Notes: generated from the sequence alone by a model not told the origin. A stretch of DNA of 64,000 nucleotides from CADEDH01 sp965262175 (GCA_965262175.1 CBDHES010000010.1:202601-266600), one strand, 5' to 3'; counted from the stretch's first letter, positions 26,599 to 35,691 are shown. A program made the numbers and translations.

Positions 26599-27579
26599 GT
26601 GACTACCGAAGTGGCGAACACCCCGGACCGACAGGCGGACACGCGGCACCAGCTGTTCTTCTTCGTGACCTGGATCGTGGTCACGGCACTGCTGGCCATC
26701 GGGCTCCAGCTCGTCGGTTCGACCGAGGCGTTCGGTGACGATGGACGAACGGCGGTGGCCGGCGTCGTCGCCGACTATCCGCTGCGGCCGGCCGATCCGT
26801 CCGCCGAGCCGATCCCGTCGGCGCTGTACGCCGGCGCCATGTGGTCGGTGACCGACGCTGCCGTGATGAACGCCGGCACCGTGTTCGACGACTCGGTCAT
26901 CGAAGTCGACGTCACCGTTCGCAACACGCTCGCCGCCAGCGAGGTCCGTATCCCCGACAGCATGGTGCGGCTGGCCGTCGCCGGTGGCGGCGACCTCGGC
27001 CACGGTGAGTTCGTCGATCAACCCACCCGGGTCGTCGTCGAGCCCGGTCAGACGCAGGACCTGACGGTCCGGTTCCGGGTCGGATCGGTGCAGGAACCCG
27101 ACCTCGGGGCCCTCTTCCTCCAGATCGGCGAACCGAACCGGGAGCCGGCCTGGATCCCGCTCGACGGCTCGGCCGCCGATTCACCGTCGACCGTGCTGGC
27201 CGCGGTCGACGCCGCCCCCATCGTCATCGCCGACCCCGGCGGCCAGGGCGACCTCGTACTCGAGCCCGACGCCGCCTCGGTTGGCGTCGAAGCCGGTTCG
27301 TATCGGGCGCTCGTCGATGAGCGGGTGGCCGTGGTCAAGATCGTGGTCCAGCGGACCTCCGGTGACGATCCCGCCTACGCCGACGCCAGCTTCTGGGCGA
27401 TCGAGCACGACGGCACGTCGTCGGCGGCGGTGCTCGCCGCGGTCGAAGCCGGCGATGCGTCGAACGCCGACGTCGTCACGCTCCTGTTCGCCTTCCCGGC
27501 CGACGCCGGGGACCTCGTCGTGGTGGCCGGGGCCGACGCCGACGAGCAGGCCCGCATCCCGGTCGTCGTTCCCTCCTGA
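26599..27579 (+). CDS. Hypothetical single-pass membrane protein with beta-rich exterior domain
   Basis: A protein of about 326 residues from GTG 26599 (GGGAGGGG 5 nt upstream; an ATG five codons earlier overlaps this ribosome-binding site). One hydrophobic helix (FFFVTWIVVTALLAIGLQLVG) is followed by an exported region with a DUF4352-like beta-sandwich (VIEVDVTVRNTLAASEVRIPDSMVRL..., PGQTQDLTVRFRV). The second half is Asp/Ala-rich and unrecognised. The 100 bp upstream hold no other gene. Confidence 0.6.
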   Translation: MTTEVANTPDRQADTRHQLFFFVTWIVVTALLAIGLQLVGSTEAFGDDGRTAVAGVVADYPLRPADPSAEPIPSALYAGAMWSVTDAAVMNAGTVFDDSVIEVDVTVRNTLAASEVRIPDSMVRLAVAGGGDLGHGEFVDQPTRVVVEPGQTQDLTVRFRVGSVQEPDLGALFLQIGEPNREPAWIPLDGSAADSPSTVLAAVDAAPIVIADPGGQGDLVLEPDAASVGVEAGSYRALVDERVAVVKIVVQRTSGDDPAYADASFWAIEHDGTSSAAVLAAVEAGDASNADVVTLLFAFPADAGDLVVVAGADADEQARIPVVVPS

Positions 27580-27613
27580 GCCGCCGGGCCGACCTACCCC
27601 CTAGAGTCGGGCC

Positions 27614-28108
27614 ATGCCCCGGATGTCATCGCCCGATGTCGACGCGTTCCTCGCCGAGCCACACATCGGCGTCATCGCCACCCTCCGCCAGGACGGGCGA
27701 CCCTACACGGTCCCCGTCTGGCACCTGTGGGACGGCACCCACTTCTGGGTCAGCGGCACCGAGTCCCGGGTGTGGTGCCGCCAGCTCATGACCGAGCCCC
27801 GGCTGTCGCTCTGTGTCGAGGCCATGGCCCCGGTACCGGGCCATGTCGGGGTCGACGGACTCGGCGAGGTCCTCCGGCCGCCGGAGTTCGACATCTGGCC
27901 CATCAGCCGGCAACTGGCGGAGAAGTACATCGGTCGAGGCCAGGAGGGAATGACCGAGACCATCGAGGCGTTCGTCGCCAACATGCGCACCGAGCCCCGG
28001 CTGCTGATCCGCATCACCCCCGAGGTGTGGCGGGCCATCGACATGCGGGTCTACCAGGGTAAGCGAGCCGACCGGGAGCATCAGGCCCGGGCCCGGGGCG
28101 AGTCGTAG
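27614..28108 (+). CDS. Pyridoxamine 5'-phosphate oxidase-fold protein (PPOX class)
   Basis: A 164-residue split-barrel flavin/F420-binding protein. The N-terminal FLAEPHIGVIATLRQDGRPYTVPVWHLWDG is the typical PPOX beta-hairpin, and ESRVWCRQLMTEPRLSLCVE follows as the cofactor-side helix and strand. Such proteins in actinobacteria often use F420H2 or bind heme; the partner cannot be told from sequence. The ATG has TAGAGT (27602-27607) exactly 6 nt upstream. Confidence 0.82.
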   Translation: MPRMSSPDVDAFLAEPHIGVIATLRQDGRPYTVPVWHLWDGTHFWVSGTESRVWCRQLMTEPRLSLCVEAMAPVPGHVGVDGLGEVLRPPEFDIWPISRQLAEKYIGRGQEGMTETIEAFVANMRTEPRLLIRITPEVWRAIDMRVYQGKRADREHQARARGES

Positions 28109-28122
28109 GGAGCGGCTACCTC

Positions 28123-29208
28123 GTGGACCCGGCGCCGACGGCGACGATCGGAGGACGACCCCGGCCCGGCCCCCGGCCAGGGGCCCGGACCGTGCGGACC
28201 GTGCTCGGGCTCGTCGTCGTCGTGGTCGCCTTCGCCTGGGTCCTGCCTTCGTTCGCCTCCTACTCGGAGGTCGCCCAGACCCTCCAGTCCCTCGATCGCC
28301 GATGGCTGCCAGCATTCGCCGTCGCCTCGATCGTCAACCTGCTCGCCCCCGCCGGCCTGCAGTGGGCCGCCCTCCCCGGGCTCCGGATCCGCCATGCGGT
28401 CATCGTCGACTGGGTGACCTCAGCGGTCACCAACGCGGTCCCCGGTGGGAGCGCCGTGGCGGTCGGGCTGACCTGGACCATGTACCGACGCCTGGGCCTG
28501 GCCAAGGCGGCGATCGCCCGGTCGATCGTGGTGACCGGGGTCTGGGACCAGATCTTCAAGCTGACCGCACCGCTCGCCGCCGTGATCTGGTTGTCGACCG
28601 AACGACCGGTCGGTCCGGGCCTGATCCAGGCGTCGCTCGTCGGTGGCGCGCTGTTCGCCGTGGTCGTCGGGCTCTGCACGGTGCTGGTCGCTGGCCCCCG
28701 GGCGGCGGTATCCGTCGGCGGCTTCCTCGACCGGTTGGCCATCGGCGGTCGAGGCTGGCCCGACCGTCTCGAGCGGCTCCGGCAGGACACCGTGCTGCTC
28801 GTCCGGCTCCGATGGCTGCGGTTGACGCTGTGGACCGTGGGCGGTCACCTGTCGCTGTTCGTGCTGCTGGTGATCTGCCTTCGGGCCACCGGCGTGCCGG
28901 CCACGGCCCTGACCGCGGCCGCCGTGTTCGCCGCGTTGGCGTTCGGCCGGTTGATCACGGCCATCCCCCTCACCCCCGGTGGCCTCGGGGTCATGGAGGT
29001 CGGGTTGGCCGGTGCCCTCACCGCCGTCGGCACCGCCGACGAGGTATCGGTGGTGGCCGCCGTGCTGCTGTTCCGGTTCGTCAGCTTCGCCCTCACCATC
29101 CCGCTGGGAGCGATGGCGTGGCTGGTCTGGAGCGGTTCATCGACCGCCGTCGACGACCGGGAGGCGGCGACCCCGACGGGGCGAACCGCCGACGCCCCCG
29201 CTCGCTGA
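28123..29208 (+). CDS. UPF0104 / lysylphosphatidylglycerol-synthase-like membrane protein
   Basis: A 361-residue integral membrane protein with about eight helices. Family landmarks are SAVTNAVPGGSAVAVGLTW and the terminal RLITAIPLTPGGLGVMEVGL, the conserved PGGLGxxE region of the LPG_synthase_TM (UPF0104/AglD) family. It probably acts as a lipid flippase-like or lipid-handling protein; it has no catalytic synthase domain. The start is GTG 14 bp after the PPOX gene with GGGAG about 10 nt upstream, so the two may be co-transcribed. Confidence 0.8.
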   Translation: MDPAPTATIGGRPRPGPRPGARTVRTVLGLVVVVVAFAWVLPSFASYSEVAQTLQSLDRRWLPAFAVASIVNLLAPAGLQWAALPGLRIRHAVIVDWVTSAVTNAVPGGSAVAVGLTWTMYRRLGLAKAAIARSIVVTGVWDQIFKLTAPLAAVIWLSTERPVGPGLIQASLVGGALFAVVVGLCTVLVAGPRAAVSVGGFLDRLAIGGRGWPDRLERLRQDTVLLVRLRWLRLTLWTVGGHLSLFVLLVICLRATGVPATALTAAAVFAALAFGRLITAIPLTPGGLGVMEVGLAGALTAVGTADEVSVVAAVLLFRFVSFALTIPLGAMAWLVWSGSSTAVDDREAATPTGRTADAPAR

Positions 29209-29243
29209 CGGCTGCTGGGCGACCGGGCGTCCGGGCCGCCGAG

Positions 29244-31529
29244 CTACGACGGAGCGTCGGTGTCGGCAGCTCCGCTACCGATCCGGGTCGAGAGCTCCAC
29301 CCGGGTCTCCCGCTCCCCGCTCTCGATCGCTTCGAGGAGGTGCATCGCGATGTCGGCCACCTTGACGTCGTCCTCCTCGACCCCGTGGCCCTTCACGCCG
29401 TCGTCCATCATCACGTAGCAGAACGGGCAGGCGGTGGCGATGCGGCTGGCACCGGTGGCCAACAGCTCCTCCGAGCGCTCATCGTTGACCTTGTTGCCGA
29501 GGTCCTCTTCCATCCACATCCGGGCACCGCCCGCACCACAGCACATGCCGGTGGTGCCGTTGCGGCCGGCCTCGACGATCTGGACGCCCTTCAGGTTGCC
29601 GATCACGTTCCGGGGAGCGAGGTAGACGTCGTTGTGGCGACCGAGGTAGCAGGAGTCGTGGTAGACGATCCGCTCCTCAAGCGACGCCTGCGACACGTCG
29701 AGCTTGCCCTCGGCGATCAACCACTCGATGAACTGGCTGTGGTGGACCACCTCGTAGTGGCCGCCGAGCTGGGGGTACTCGTTCATCAGCGTGTTGAAGC
29801 AGTGGGGGCACTGGGTGATGATCTTCCGGACCCCGAGCCCGTTGAGCGTCTCGACGTTCTGCTTGGCCAGCATCTGGAAGAGGTACTCGTTGCCCGAGCG
29901 CCGGGCCGGGTCGCCGGTGCACAGCTCGGCGGGGCCGAGGATGGCGAAGTCGATCGCCGCCCGCTCCATCAGCTTGGCCATCGCACGGGTGACCTTCTGG
30001 TTCTTGTCGTCGAAGCTGCCGGCGCACCCCACCCAGTAGAGGTACTCGTGGGTGAACGGCTCGGCGAGCGCGTCGCCCTCGATCACGTCGACCGACAGGC
30101 CCTTGGCCCAGTCGGCCCGGGTGGTCTGGCTCATCGCCCACGGGTTCGACGAGTTCTCCATCGAGCGGAACGCCGTCCCCAGCTCGGTGGGGAAGTTCGA
30201 CTCCATCAGGGTCAGGTACCGGCGCATGTCGAGGATCTTGTCGAGGATCTCGATGTTGACCGGGCAGATCTCGTCGCACGCCTTGCACGACGTGCACGAC
30301 CACACTTCCTCCGGCTGGACCCGCTCGAAGATCCAGTTGGCCTCGACCTTGATCTCCGAGTCGACCCCGAGAGGGGGAGCGACGGCCGGGTCACCGGTCC
30401 GGGACATGACCTCGCCGGTCTTGAGCACGATCTCCCGGGGGTCCAGCGGCTTGCCGGTGGCGTGGGCCGGGCACACCGACGTGCAACGACCACACATCGT
30501 GCAGGCGTCGGTGTCGAGGAGCTGCTTCCAGGTGAACGACTCGACCGTCGAGGCGCCGAACGTCTCCAGCTCGGTCGTCTCCAGGTCGGGAAGCGGCTTC
30601 ATCGCCCCCTTGGGGCGGTCGCGGTCCGACAGGTACATGTTCAACGGCGAGGTGAACATGTGACGCAGCATCGTGCCGGGGATGATGGCCAGGAAGGCGC
30701 AGAAGCTGATGACGTGGGCGATCCACCATCCCTGGTGCCAGGCCGAGAGGTTGTCGACACCGTCGACCAGCGTCGCCAGCGGATAGCCGACGATCGACCA
30801 CCGCTCGTAGTCGGGGTTGCCCTCGAGAGCGATGCGGAACGCCTCGGCCCCGAACCCGGTGACCCCGATGGCGGTGAGGACACCGAGGATGACGGCGTGC
30901 TCGGCCTTGGTCTTGACCCGGATCCGGTAGGGGCGCCAGCTCCGGGGGCCGTACCGTCGCCCGATCGCCATCCCCATGCCGACGAGGAACACGACGCCGG
31001 CCACGTCGCCGACCAGGGCGTACACCTTGTACACGTTGCCGTTGAGGAACTTGAGGCTCTCCGGGACCTGGTGGTTGACCTCGAGCACCGTCGTCACCGC
31101 CAGCAGTACCAGGAAGCTGAAGTAGATCAGCGAGTGCATGATCCCGGCCGCCGGATCCCGCATCAGGGTCTGCATGTAGACCCCGGCTCGGAAGTCGGCC
31201 AAGCGCTGACGGAGGTTCTCCGGGGTGGTCGCCCGACGGTCGGGGGCGCCCCGCTCCCAGTTCTTGACCCGGTACGACAGCTGGACCGAGCCCCACAGGA
31301 GCAGGATCGGGATGACGGTGTAGAACGCCAGCTTCATCGGCCCGGGGATGTTCCCGAACGCCTCCCGCTGGATCTCGGCGTCGTCGTGGAACTCGAAGAT
31401 CGCGGCGGCGATGCCCGACAGGACCGTCACCAGCGCTATCAGGAAGCCGACGGCCAGCCACACCTGGCTCGCCTTGAGGCCGGAGGAGGTTTCCGGCGTG
31501 GTGTCGAGGTCGGTGGCAGGCGCATCCAT
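29244..31529 (-). CDS. Membrane-bound Fe-S oxidoreductase (HdrD/GlpC-like with NarI-like domain)
   Basis: A 761-residue protein. The N-terminal ~300 residues have five or six helices resembling the cytochrome b-type NarI/DsrM domain. A [4Fe-4S] ferredoxin pair follows (CTMCGRCTSVCP and CTSCKACDEICP). Two CCG modules come next (WVGCAG... CPHCFNTL and HDSCYLG... CCGAGGAR... CPFCYVMM), which bind noncubane or flavin-linked clusters in heterodisulfide-reductase-like enzymes. It probably moves electrons between the quinone pool and a soluble carrier. A partner is not encoded adjacent. It is divergent from the P-II gene with 81 bp between starts. Confidence 0.87.
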   Translation of the reverse strand: MDAPATDLDTTPETSSGLKASQVWLAVGFLIALVTVLSGIAAAIFEFHDDAEIQREAFGNIPGPMKLAFYTVIPILLLWGSVQLSYRVKNWERGAPDRRATTPENLRQRLADFRAGVYMQTLMRDPAAGIMHSLIYFSFLVLLAVTTVLEVNHQVPESLKFLNGNVYKVYALVGDVAGVVFLVGMGMAIGRRYGPRSWRPYRIRVKTKAEHAVILGVLTAIGVTGFGAEAFRIALEGNPDYERWSIVGYPLATLVDGVDNLSAWHQGWWIAHVISFCAFLAIIPGTMLRHMFTSPLNMYLSDRDRPKGAMKPLPDLETTELETFGASTVESFTWKQLLDTDACTMCGRCTSVCPAHATGKPLDPREIVLKTGEVMSRTGDPAVAPPLGVDSEIKVEANWIFERVQPEEVWSCTSCKACDEICPVNIEILDKILDMRRYLTLMESNFPTELGTAFRSMENSSNPWAMSQTTRADWAKGLSVDVIEGDALAEPFTHEYLYWVGCAGSFDDKNQKVTRAMAKLMERAAIDFAILGPAELCTGDPARRSGNEYLFQMLAKQNVETLNGLGVRKIITQCPHCFNTLMNEYPQLGGHYEVVHHSQFIEWLIAEGKLDVSQASLEERIVYHDSCYLGRHNDVYLAPRNVIGNLKGVQIVEAGRNGTTGMCCGAGGARMWMEEDLGNKVNDERSEELLATGASRIATACPFCYVMMDDGVKGHGVEEDDVKVADIAMHLLEAIESGERETRVELSTRIGSGAADTDAPS

Positions 31530-31610
31530 ACGACCGGCAAAACTAGTGGCGAAAATCGCCGACGCCCCAACTTTGGTCCCCGTTCGCTGCGCACTGCTAC
31601 GGTTCGATGG

Positions 31611-31949
31611 ATGCAACTCGTCACCGCGGTCATCAAGCCTCACATGCTCGACCCGGTGAAAGAGGCCCTGAAGGGCATCGGGATCGCCGGGATGACGGTC
31701 AGCGAAGCCAAGGGATTCGGCCGTCAGGGCGGCCACACCGAGACGTACCGGGGCGCCGAGTACCGGATCGACTTCGTGCCCAAGGTCAAGGTCGAGATCG
31801 TGGTCGACGGCTCCCAGGCCGACAAGGTGGCCGAGACGATCGCCGCCGCCGCCCACACCGGCAAAATCGGCGACGGCAAGATCTGGCTGACCCCGGTCGA
31901 CACGCTGGTCCGTATCCGGACCGGCGAGATCGGCGTCGACGCCGTCTGA
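31611..31949 (+). CDS. glnB: P-II family nitrogen regulatory protein
   Basis: A 112-residue trimeric signal protein sensing 2-oxoglutarate and adenylate charge. The T-loop carries the modifiable Tyr51 in YRGAEY. The B-loop TGKIGDGKI (83-91) binds ATP/ADP, and the N-terminus MQLVTAVIKPH is typical. It would control nitrogen transport and assimilation, but no amtB or glnD lies nearby, which is unusual for actinobacterial P-II genes. The ATG at 31611 has TACGGT (31598-31603) 7 nt upstream; an overlapping ATG 4 nt earlier is in the wrong frame. Confidence 0.93.
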   Translation: MQLVTAVIKPHMLDPVKEALKGIGIAGMTVSEAKGFGRQGGHTETYRGAEYRIDFVPKVKVEIVVDGSQADKVAETIAAAAHTGKIGDGKIWLTPVDTLVRIRTGEIGVDAV

Positions 31950-31969
31950 GTCGGCCCTGGCCGACGGTT

Positions 31970-32662
31970 CTACGGGACCAGCTCGGCCAGAAGGTCGAGC
32001 TGAGGACCGGTCGGCGGCTCGCCCAGCTCCGAGCGGAACTCCCCCGGTCCGACCTGCCAGGCGGCGAAGCTCTCGGCGAAGTCCCCGGCCCCGGTCGCGA
32101 AGTCGGCGGCCCGACTACCCGGCCACCACGGCGCGTCGTCGATCCCCCGGGCCTCCTGCCAGCGCCGGCGATCGTCGCCGTCGTTGTAGGTGACGTCGAG
32201 CGCGTGGCCCAACTCGTGGGCGATCACGTGGACCAGGAGGTCGGCCGGCTGATCCGGTCGGACGTTGATCTCGATCACCCGTTCCTCGGTCAACGTGTAC
32301 CCGTAGGCTCCCCGGTCGGCGGGCACGAACCGGATCTCCCAACCCGGGAGGCGATCCCGCCACGGGTAGGCGATCGAGTCGAGCGCCGCCTCGCCCCGCC
32401 GACGGGCGTCGGCCGAGCGCTCGCCGTCGCCCCGGGCTGCGATCGTGGCGGCGGTGCTGGTCGTGGTCGGATCGGCCCTCGTGTCGTCGGGGAAGTCCAT
32501 CCCGGCCGCCGCGGCCTGCTCGGTCGCCGACAGATCCGACGAGATCCGGCTGGCGGCGGTGGCCCCCACGATGGCCACCACCATCACCAGCACCTGGATC
32601 GGACCCCGCCACCGACGGTGCCATCGCACGCCGTGCCGCTCCGTCGGGTAGTCCGCCACCAT
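31970..32662 (-). CDS. Membrane-anchored putative zinc metallopeptidase
   Basis: A 230-residue protein with an N-terminal anchor helix (GPIQVLVMVVAIVGATAAS) and an exterior domain. AHELGHALDV gives an HExxH zinc site, and an acidic AESFAAW segment later could supply the third ligand. The fold resembles the small minimal metallopeptidase domains of actinobacterial secreted proteins. The ATG at 32662 has TACCGT (reverse strand, 32670-32675) 7 nt upstream. It is divergent from gpmI, and its stop is 21 bp from that of the P-II gene. Confidence 0.72.
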   Translation of the reverse strand: MVADYPTERHGVRWHRRWRGPIQVLVMVVAIVGATAASRISSDLSATEQAAAAGMDFPDDTRADPTTTSTAATIAARGDGERSADARRRGEAALDSIAYPWRDRLPGWEIRFVPADRGAYGYTLTEERVIEINVRPDQPADLLVHVIAHELGHALDVTYNDGDDRRRWQEARGIDDAPWWPGSRAADFATGAGDFAESFAAWQVGPGEFRSELGEPPTGPQLDLLAELVP

Positions 32663-32774
32663 GGTCTCGACGGTACGGGTGGGGGCCTGAGGGGACGAGA
32701 GCGGAGCCGCCCAGCTCGCGCTCGCCGGTCCGGGTCGTTCGGCCCACGACGAGGCCGTCCCTAGGCTGGGGGCC

Positions 32775-34424
32775 ATGGAGCTCGCCCTCGAACCGCACCC
32801 GACCTTCGCCGGCCGCCCCGGTCCGCTGCTGATCGTGATCGCCGACGGGGTGGGCGTCGCCCCGCCGGGACCGAGCAACGCCGTCACCCAGGCCCACACC
32901 CCAGCCCTCGACGGGCTGTGCCAGCCTCCCCGGTACACCGAGCTGGCCGCCCACGGAACCGCCGTCGGGCTCCCCTCCGACGGCGACATGGGCAACAGCG
33001 AGGTCGGGCACAACGCCATCGGTGCCGGACGGGTCTTCGCCCAGGGAGCCAAGCTGGTCAACCGAGCCCTCGACGAGGGCACGCTGTTCCAGACCGACGT
33101 CTGGCGGACGGCGATCGACCGGTCGCTCGCCGGCGGCACCCTCCACTTCATCGGGCTCCACAGCGACGGCAACGTCCACGCCCACACCGACCACCTCTAC
33201 CGGCTCCTCGGCCAGGCCGCCGCCGAGGGCGTTGCACGGGCCCGGCTCCACCTGCTCCTCGACGGGCGCGACACCCCGGCCCGCTCGGCGCTCGGCTACC
33301 TGACCGAGACCGAGGCCGTGCTCTCCCGCCTCGCCACCGAGCACGGCGTCGACTACCGGATCGCCTCCGGCGGGGGGCGGATGACGATCACCATGGACCG
33401 CTACGGGGCCGACTGGGACATGGTCAAGCGGGGCTACGAGTGCCATACCCACGGCGTCGGTCGGGCCTTCGCGTCGGCGGCCGAGGCGGTGGAGACGATG
33501 TACGCCGAGAGCGACGCCGGCGACCAGTACCTCGACGCCTTCGTGATCGTCGATGACGATGGCACCGATGGCCCACTGCCGGTGGGGACGATGGCCGACG
33601 GCGACTCGGTGATCATGTTCAACTTTCGCGGTGATCGGGCCATCGAGATCTCCCAGGCCTACGAGGACGACGACTTCACCGCCTTCGACCGGACCGCCGC
33701 CGGACCGCGGCCGGAGGTGTTCTACGCCGGGATGCTCCAGTACGACGGCGACGCGCTCGTTCCCGCCCGGTACCTCGTCGACCCGCCGGCCATCGACCGG
33801 ACGATGGGGGAGTACCTGTGCGCGGCGGGCGTCCGTTCCTTCGCGGTGTCCGAGACCCAGAAGTTCGGCCACGTGACCTACTTCTGGAACGGCAACCGGT
33901 CCGGGTACCTCGACGAGGACCTCGAGACCTACGTCGAGATCCCGTCCGACAACGTCGAGTTCAACAAGACCCCGGGGATGAAGGCCCGGGAGATCACCGC
34001 CGCCACGATCGAGCTGCTCGAGAGCGGCGACTACCGGTTCGGTCGGATCAACTTCGCCAACGGCGACATGGTGGGCCACACCGGCGTGCTCGACGCCACG
34101 ACCGAGGCGATGGAGGCCGTCGACGAGTGCATGGAACGGCTCCGGGCGACCGTCGAGCGGCTCGGGGGCGTGCTCATCTACACCGCCGACCACGGCAACG
34201 CCGACATCATGTACACCGAGGCCGCCGACGGGACCCGCTCCCCGGTGACCTCCCACACGCTTTCACCGGTGCCGTTCGCCATCTTCGATCCGGGCTACGA
34301 CGGCGAGTACGAGCTGGCTCCGCCCGACGACGCCGGCCTCTCCCACATCGCCGCCACCACCCTCAACCTGCTCGGCTACACCGCCCCCGATGGCTACCAG
34401 CCGAGCATGCTCCGGTTCGCCTGA
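32775..34424 (+). CDS. gpmI: 2,3-bisphosphoglycerate-independent phosphoglycerate mutase
   Basis: A 549-residue manganese-dependent glycolytic enzyme interconverting 3- and 2-phosphoglycerate. Asp24 in VIADGVG and the phosphorylated Ser75 in GDMGNSEVGHN are present, as are DGRDTP, GGGRMTITMDRY and the C-terminal metal-site YTADHGNAD. Length is normal. The ATG is preceded by TAGGCT (32762-32767) at 7 nt, a leaderless-type start. It stands alone. Confidence 0.95.
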   Translation: MELALEPHPTFAGRPGPLLIVIADGVGVAPPGPSNAVTQAHTPALDGLCQPPRYTELAAHGTAVGLPSDGDMGNSEVGHNAIGAGRVFAQGAKLVNRALDEGTLFQTDVWRTAIDRSLAGGTLHFIGLHSDGNVHAHTDHLYRLLGQAAAEGVARARLHLLLDGRDTPARSALGYLTETEAVLSRLATEHGVDYRIASGGGRMTITMDRYGADWDMVKRGYECHTHGVGRAFASAAEAVETMYAESDAGDQYLDAFVIVDDDGTDGPLPVGTMADGDSVIMFNFRGDRAIEISQAYEDDDFTAFDRTAAGPRPEVFYAGMLQYDGDALVPARYLVDPPAIDRTMGEYLCAAGVRSFAVSETQKFGHVTYFWNGNRSGYLDEDLETYVEIPSDNVEFNKTPGMKAREITAATIELLESGDYRFGRINFANGDMVGHTGVLDATTEAMEAVDECMERLRATVERLGGVLIYTADHGNADIMYTEAADGTRSPVTSHTLSPVPFAIFDPGYDGEYELAPPDDAGLSHIAATTLNLLGYTAPDGYQPSMLRFA

Positions 34425-34448
34425 GCAGGGACGGTTCAACCGGGCCAC

Positions 34449-34467
34449 CGAGGTGCCGATCACCTCG
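34449..34467. terminator. Hairpin downstream of gpmI
   Basis: A perfect 7-bp inverted repeat CGAGGTG / CACCTCG with a 5-nt loop, 25 bp after the gpmI stop. No T-tract follows, so terminator function is only likely by position. Confidence 0.35.
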
Positions 34468-34619
34468 ATGTGAGGTCGGCGTCACCGGATCGTGACGAGC
34501 GACCGGAGGACCAAGGTCACTTCCGGTCTGAAGTTGGTCGGCTGACGCCGATCGGCACCGTAGCGCGCCTATCCTCGCTCCGGGGTAGCTGGGAAACGTG
34601 CAATGCCGCGGAGGGCCCG

Positions 34620-34781
34620 GTGTCTGACAACGACGTCACGAGAGATCCATGGTGGTCTCGCCTACTCATCACGGGAACGTACCTCGGCGCGCTCGCCGCG
34701 CTGATCGCCGTCGCCTCGACCGGCGTCGAGGTCCCCACCGACGGTCCCCTCATCGAAGCCGTCCGCTCCATAGCGCCGTAG
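34620..34781 (+). CDS. Small single-pass membrane protein
   Basis: A 53-residue ORF starting at GTG with GGAGGG 4-5 nt upstream. A charged N-terminus (SDNDVTRDPWWSR) is followed by one hydrophobic helix (LLITGTYLGALAALIAVAS) and a short acidic tail. I recognise no family. It stands alone after gpmI in a stretch of atypical composition, so it is tentative. Confidence 0.4.
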   Translation: MSDNDVTRDPWWSRLLITGTYLGALAALIAVASTGVEVPTDGPLIEAVRSIAP

Positions 34782-35275
34782 CACAGGCGGTTCGGCTTCG
34801 GCCGACGCCGAAACGGGCAGTTCTCACTCGACTACCAATGGTTCTCACATCGCCAGGGGAATCTGGCCTCATGCGAGGTGCCGTCGAGCCGATGGATGCG
34901 GGTCGGGGACGGCTCGCGAGGATGCGGAGGTCCTGAATGTGTGGTGGAACGCCTCTGTGGTTGATCGACGGGCCGCGAGAAGAGCTTCGCAGGTTGTCTA
35001 GACAACGCCTGCGCCGCAACCCTCTGATTCGGGATCCCCGAACACGACGACGCATGGATGTAGTGTTCGTGTACGTGGGTTCGGGTGCGGCGAATAGCCG
35101 CCGACATGGGTTCGACCGACAGGTCTCAACGCTGGTCCGCGGTTGTTCTGAACCCTGCTCGGGGGGTAGGATCCCCCTCCGGTCCCGTCTGCGCGGGCGG
35201 GCCAATGGTAGTCGACTATCTCGCGGTTCAAGAACGATCGAGAAGCGTGATAGTGGATGGTGGAGACTGACTGAA
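34782..35275 (+). other. Gene-free stretch rich in inverted repeats; possible structured RNA
   Basis: About 500 bp without a convincing protein. Inverted repeats are dense: CGCAGG..CCTGCG enclosing TTGTCTAGACAA (34988-35013); TTCGGG-ATC-CCCGAA (35028-35042), exclusive with CGAACAC (35039-35045)/GTGTTCG (35063-35069); GCGGC-GAATA-GCCGC (35087-35101); GGGGG-TAGGAT-CCCCC (35162-35177); and palindrome TAGTCGACTA (35209-35218). A classical terminator follows at 35276. This fits a non-coding RNA or a regulatory leader, but no known RNA family (tmRNA, SRP, RNase P) could be matched. Confidence 0.4.
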
Positions 35276-35301
35276 GCGCACCTTTATTTGGCGCGCTTTT
35301 T
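35276..35301 (+). terminator. Intrinsic terminator
   Basis: Stem GCGCACC (35276-35282) pairs with GGCGCGC (35290-35296) with one mismatch, loop TTTATTT, followed by five Ts. It is the most classical rho-independent terminator in the window and has no obvious protein-coding gene directly upstream. Confidence 0.75.
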
Positions 35302-35334
35302 CCTATTGACAACGACGACAAAGGAAGCCAGAGC

Positions 35335-35673
35335 GTGGACCGTCTCTGGTACGGGACGGATCAAATGACGAACTGGTTGCTCAGTAGCTACTGCGCTAGT
35401 GGGTCCTGCGTGGCTGTCAGGAAACTCACTGACTGCGTTGAGATTGCGGACACCAAAGATGAGTGCAACCAGCCAATCGCCGTCGGTCTTCACGACTGGC
35501 GAGAGTTCATTGCCCGAGTCCCCGCAGAGTCTGCCATCGATTCGCCACTGTCGGTCGAGGTCAATGACAACCTCGTTGTTGTCCGAGGCGCTCTCGAGGA
35601 GCGACTCGTTTTCACCGAGGACGAGTGGGTCGCCTTTGTCCACGGAGCCGAGGCGGGAGAGTTCTCGTTCTGA
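35335..35673 (+). CDS. Tandem DUF397 protein
   Basis: A 112-residue protein with two DUF397-like units. Unit 1 reads NWLLSSYCASGSCVAV...IADTKD...PIAVGLHDWREFIARV. Unit 2 reads LSVEVNDNLVVVRGA...LVFTEDEWVAFVHGAEAGEF. DUF397 proteins are small partners of XRE/DUF5753 regulators (WhiJ/AbaA-type systems) in actinobacteria. The start is GTG with AGGAAG about 7 nt upstream, decided by that site. Unusually it converges on its likely partner at 35692 (18 bp between stops) instead of following it on the same strand. Third positions are less GC-rich than core genes. Confidence 0.75.
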   Translation: MDRLWYGTDQMTNWLLSSYCASGSCVAVRKLTDCVEIADTKDECNQPIAVGLHDWREFIARVPAESAIDSPLSVEVNDNLVVVRGALEERLVFTEDEWVAFVHGAEAGEFSF

Positions 35674-35691
35674 GGAACGCGTCGTAGGCGG

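Noticed and set aside
28302..31610. A plus-strand frame of over 1200 codons leading into the P-II gene
   Set aside because: Only the last 112 codons are real (P-II). The rest overlaps the UPF0104 and Fe-S genes, reads as an antisense shadow, and the leaderless-type start at 31611 is clear.
34988..35301. tmRNA, SRP RNA or RNase P RNA
   Set aside because: None of the conserved core motifs of these RNAs (tmRNA tRNA-like ends, SRP tetraloop helix, RNase P core) could be found, so it is left as an unassigned candidate.
34937..35368. A 143-codon ORF across the candidate RNA region
   Set aside because: Arg-rich, with no family resemblance. It runs through the intrinsic terminator at 35276 and into the DUF397 gene.
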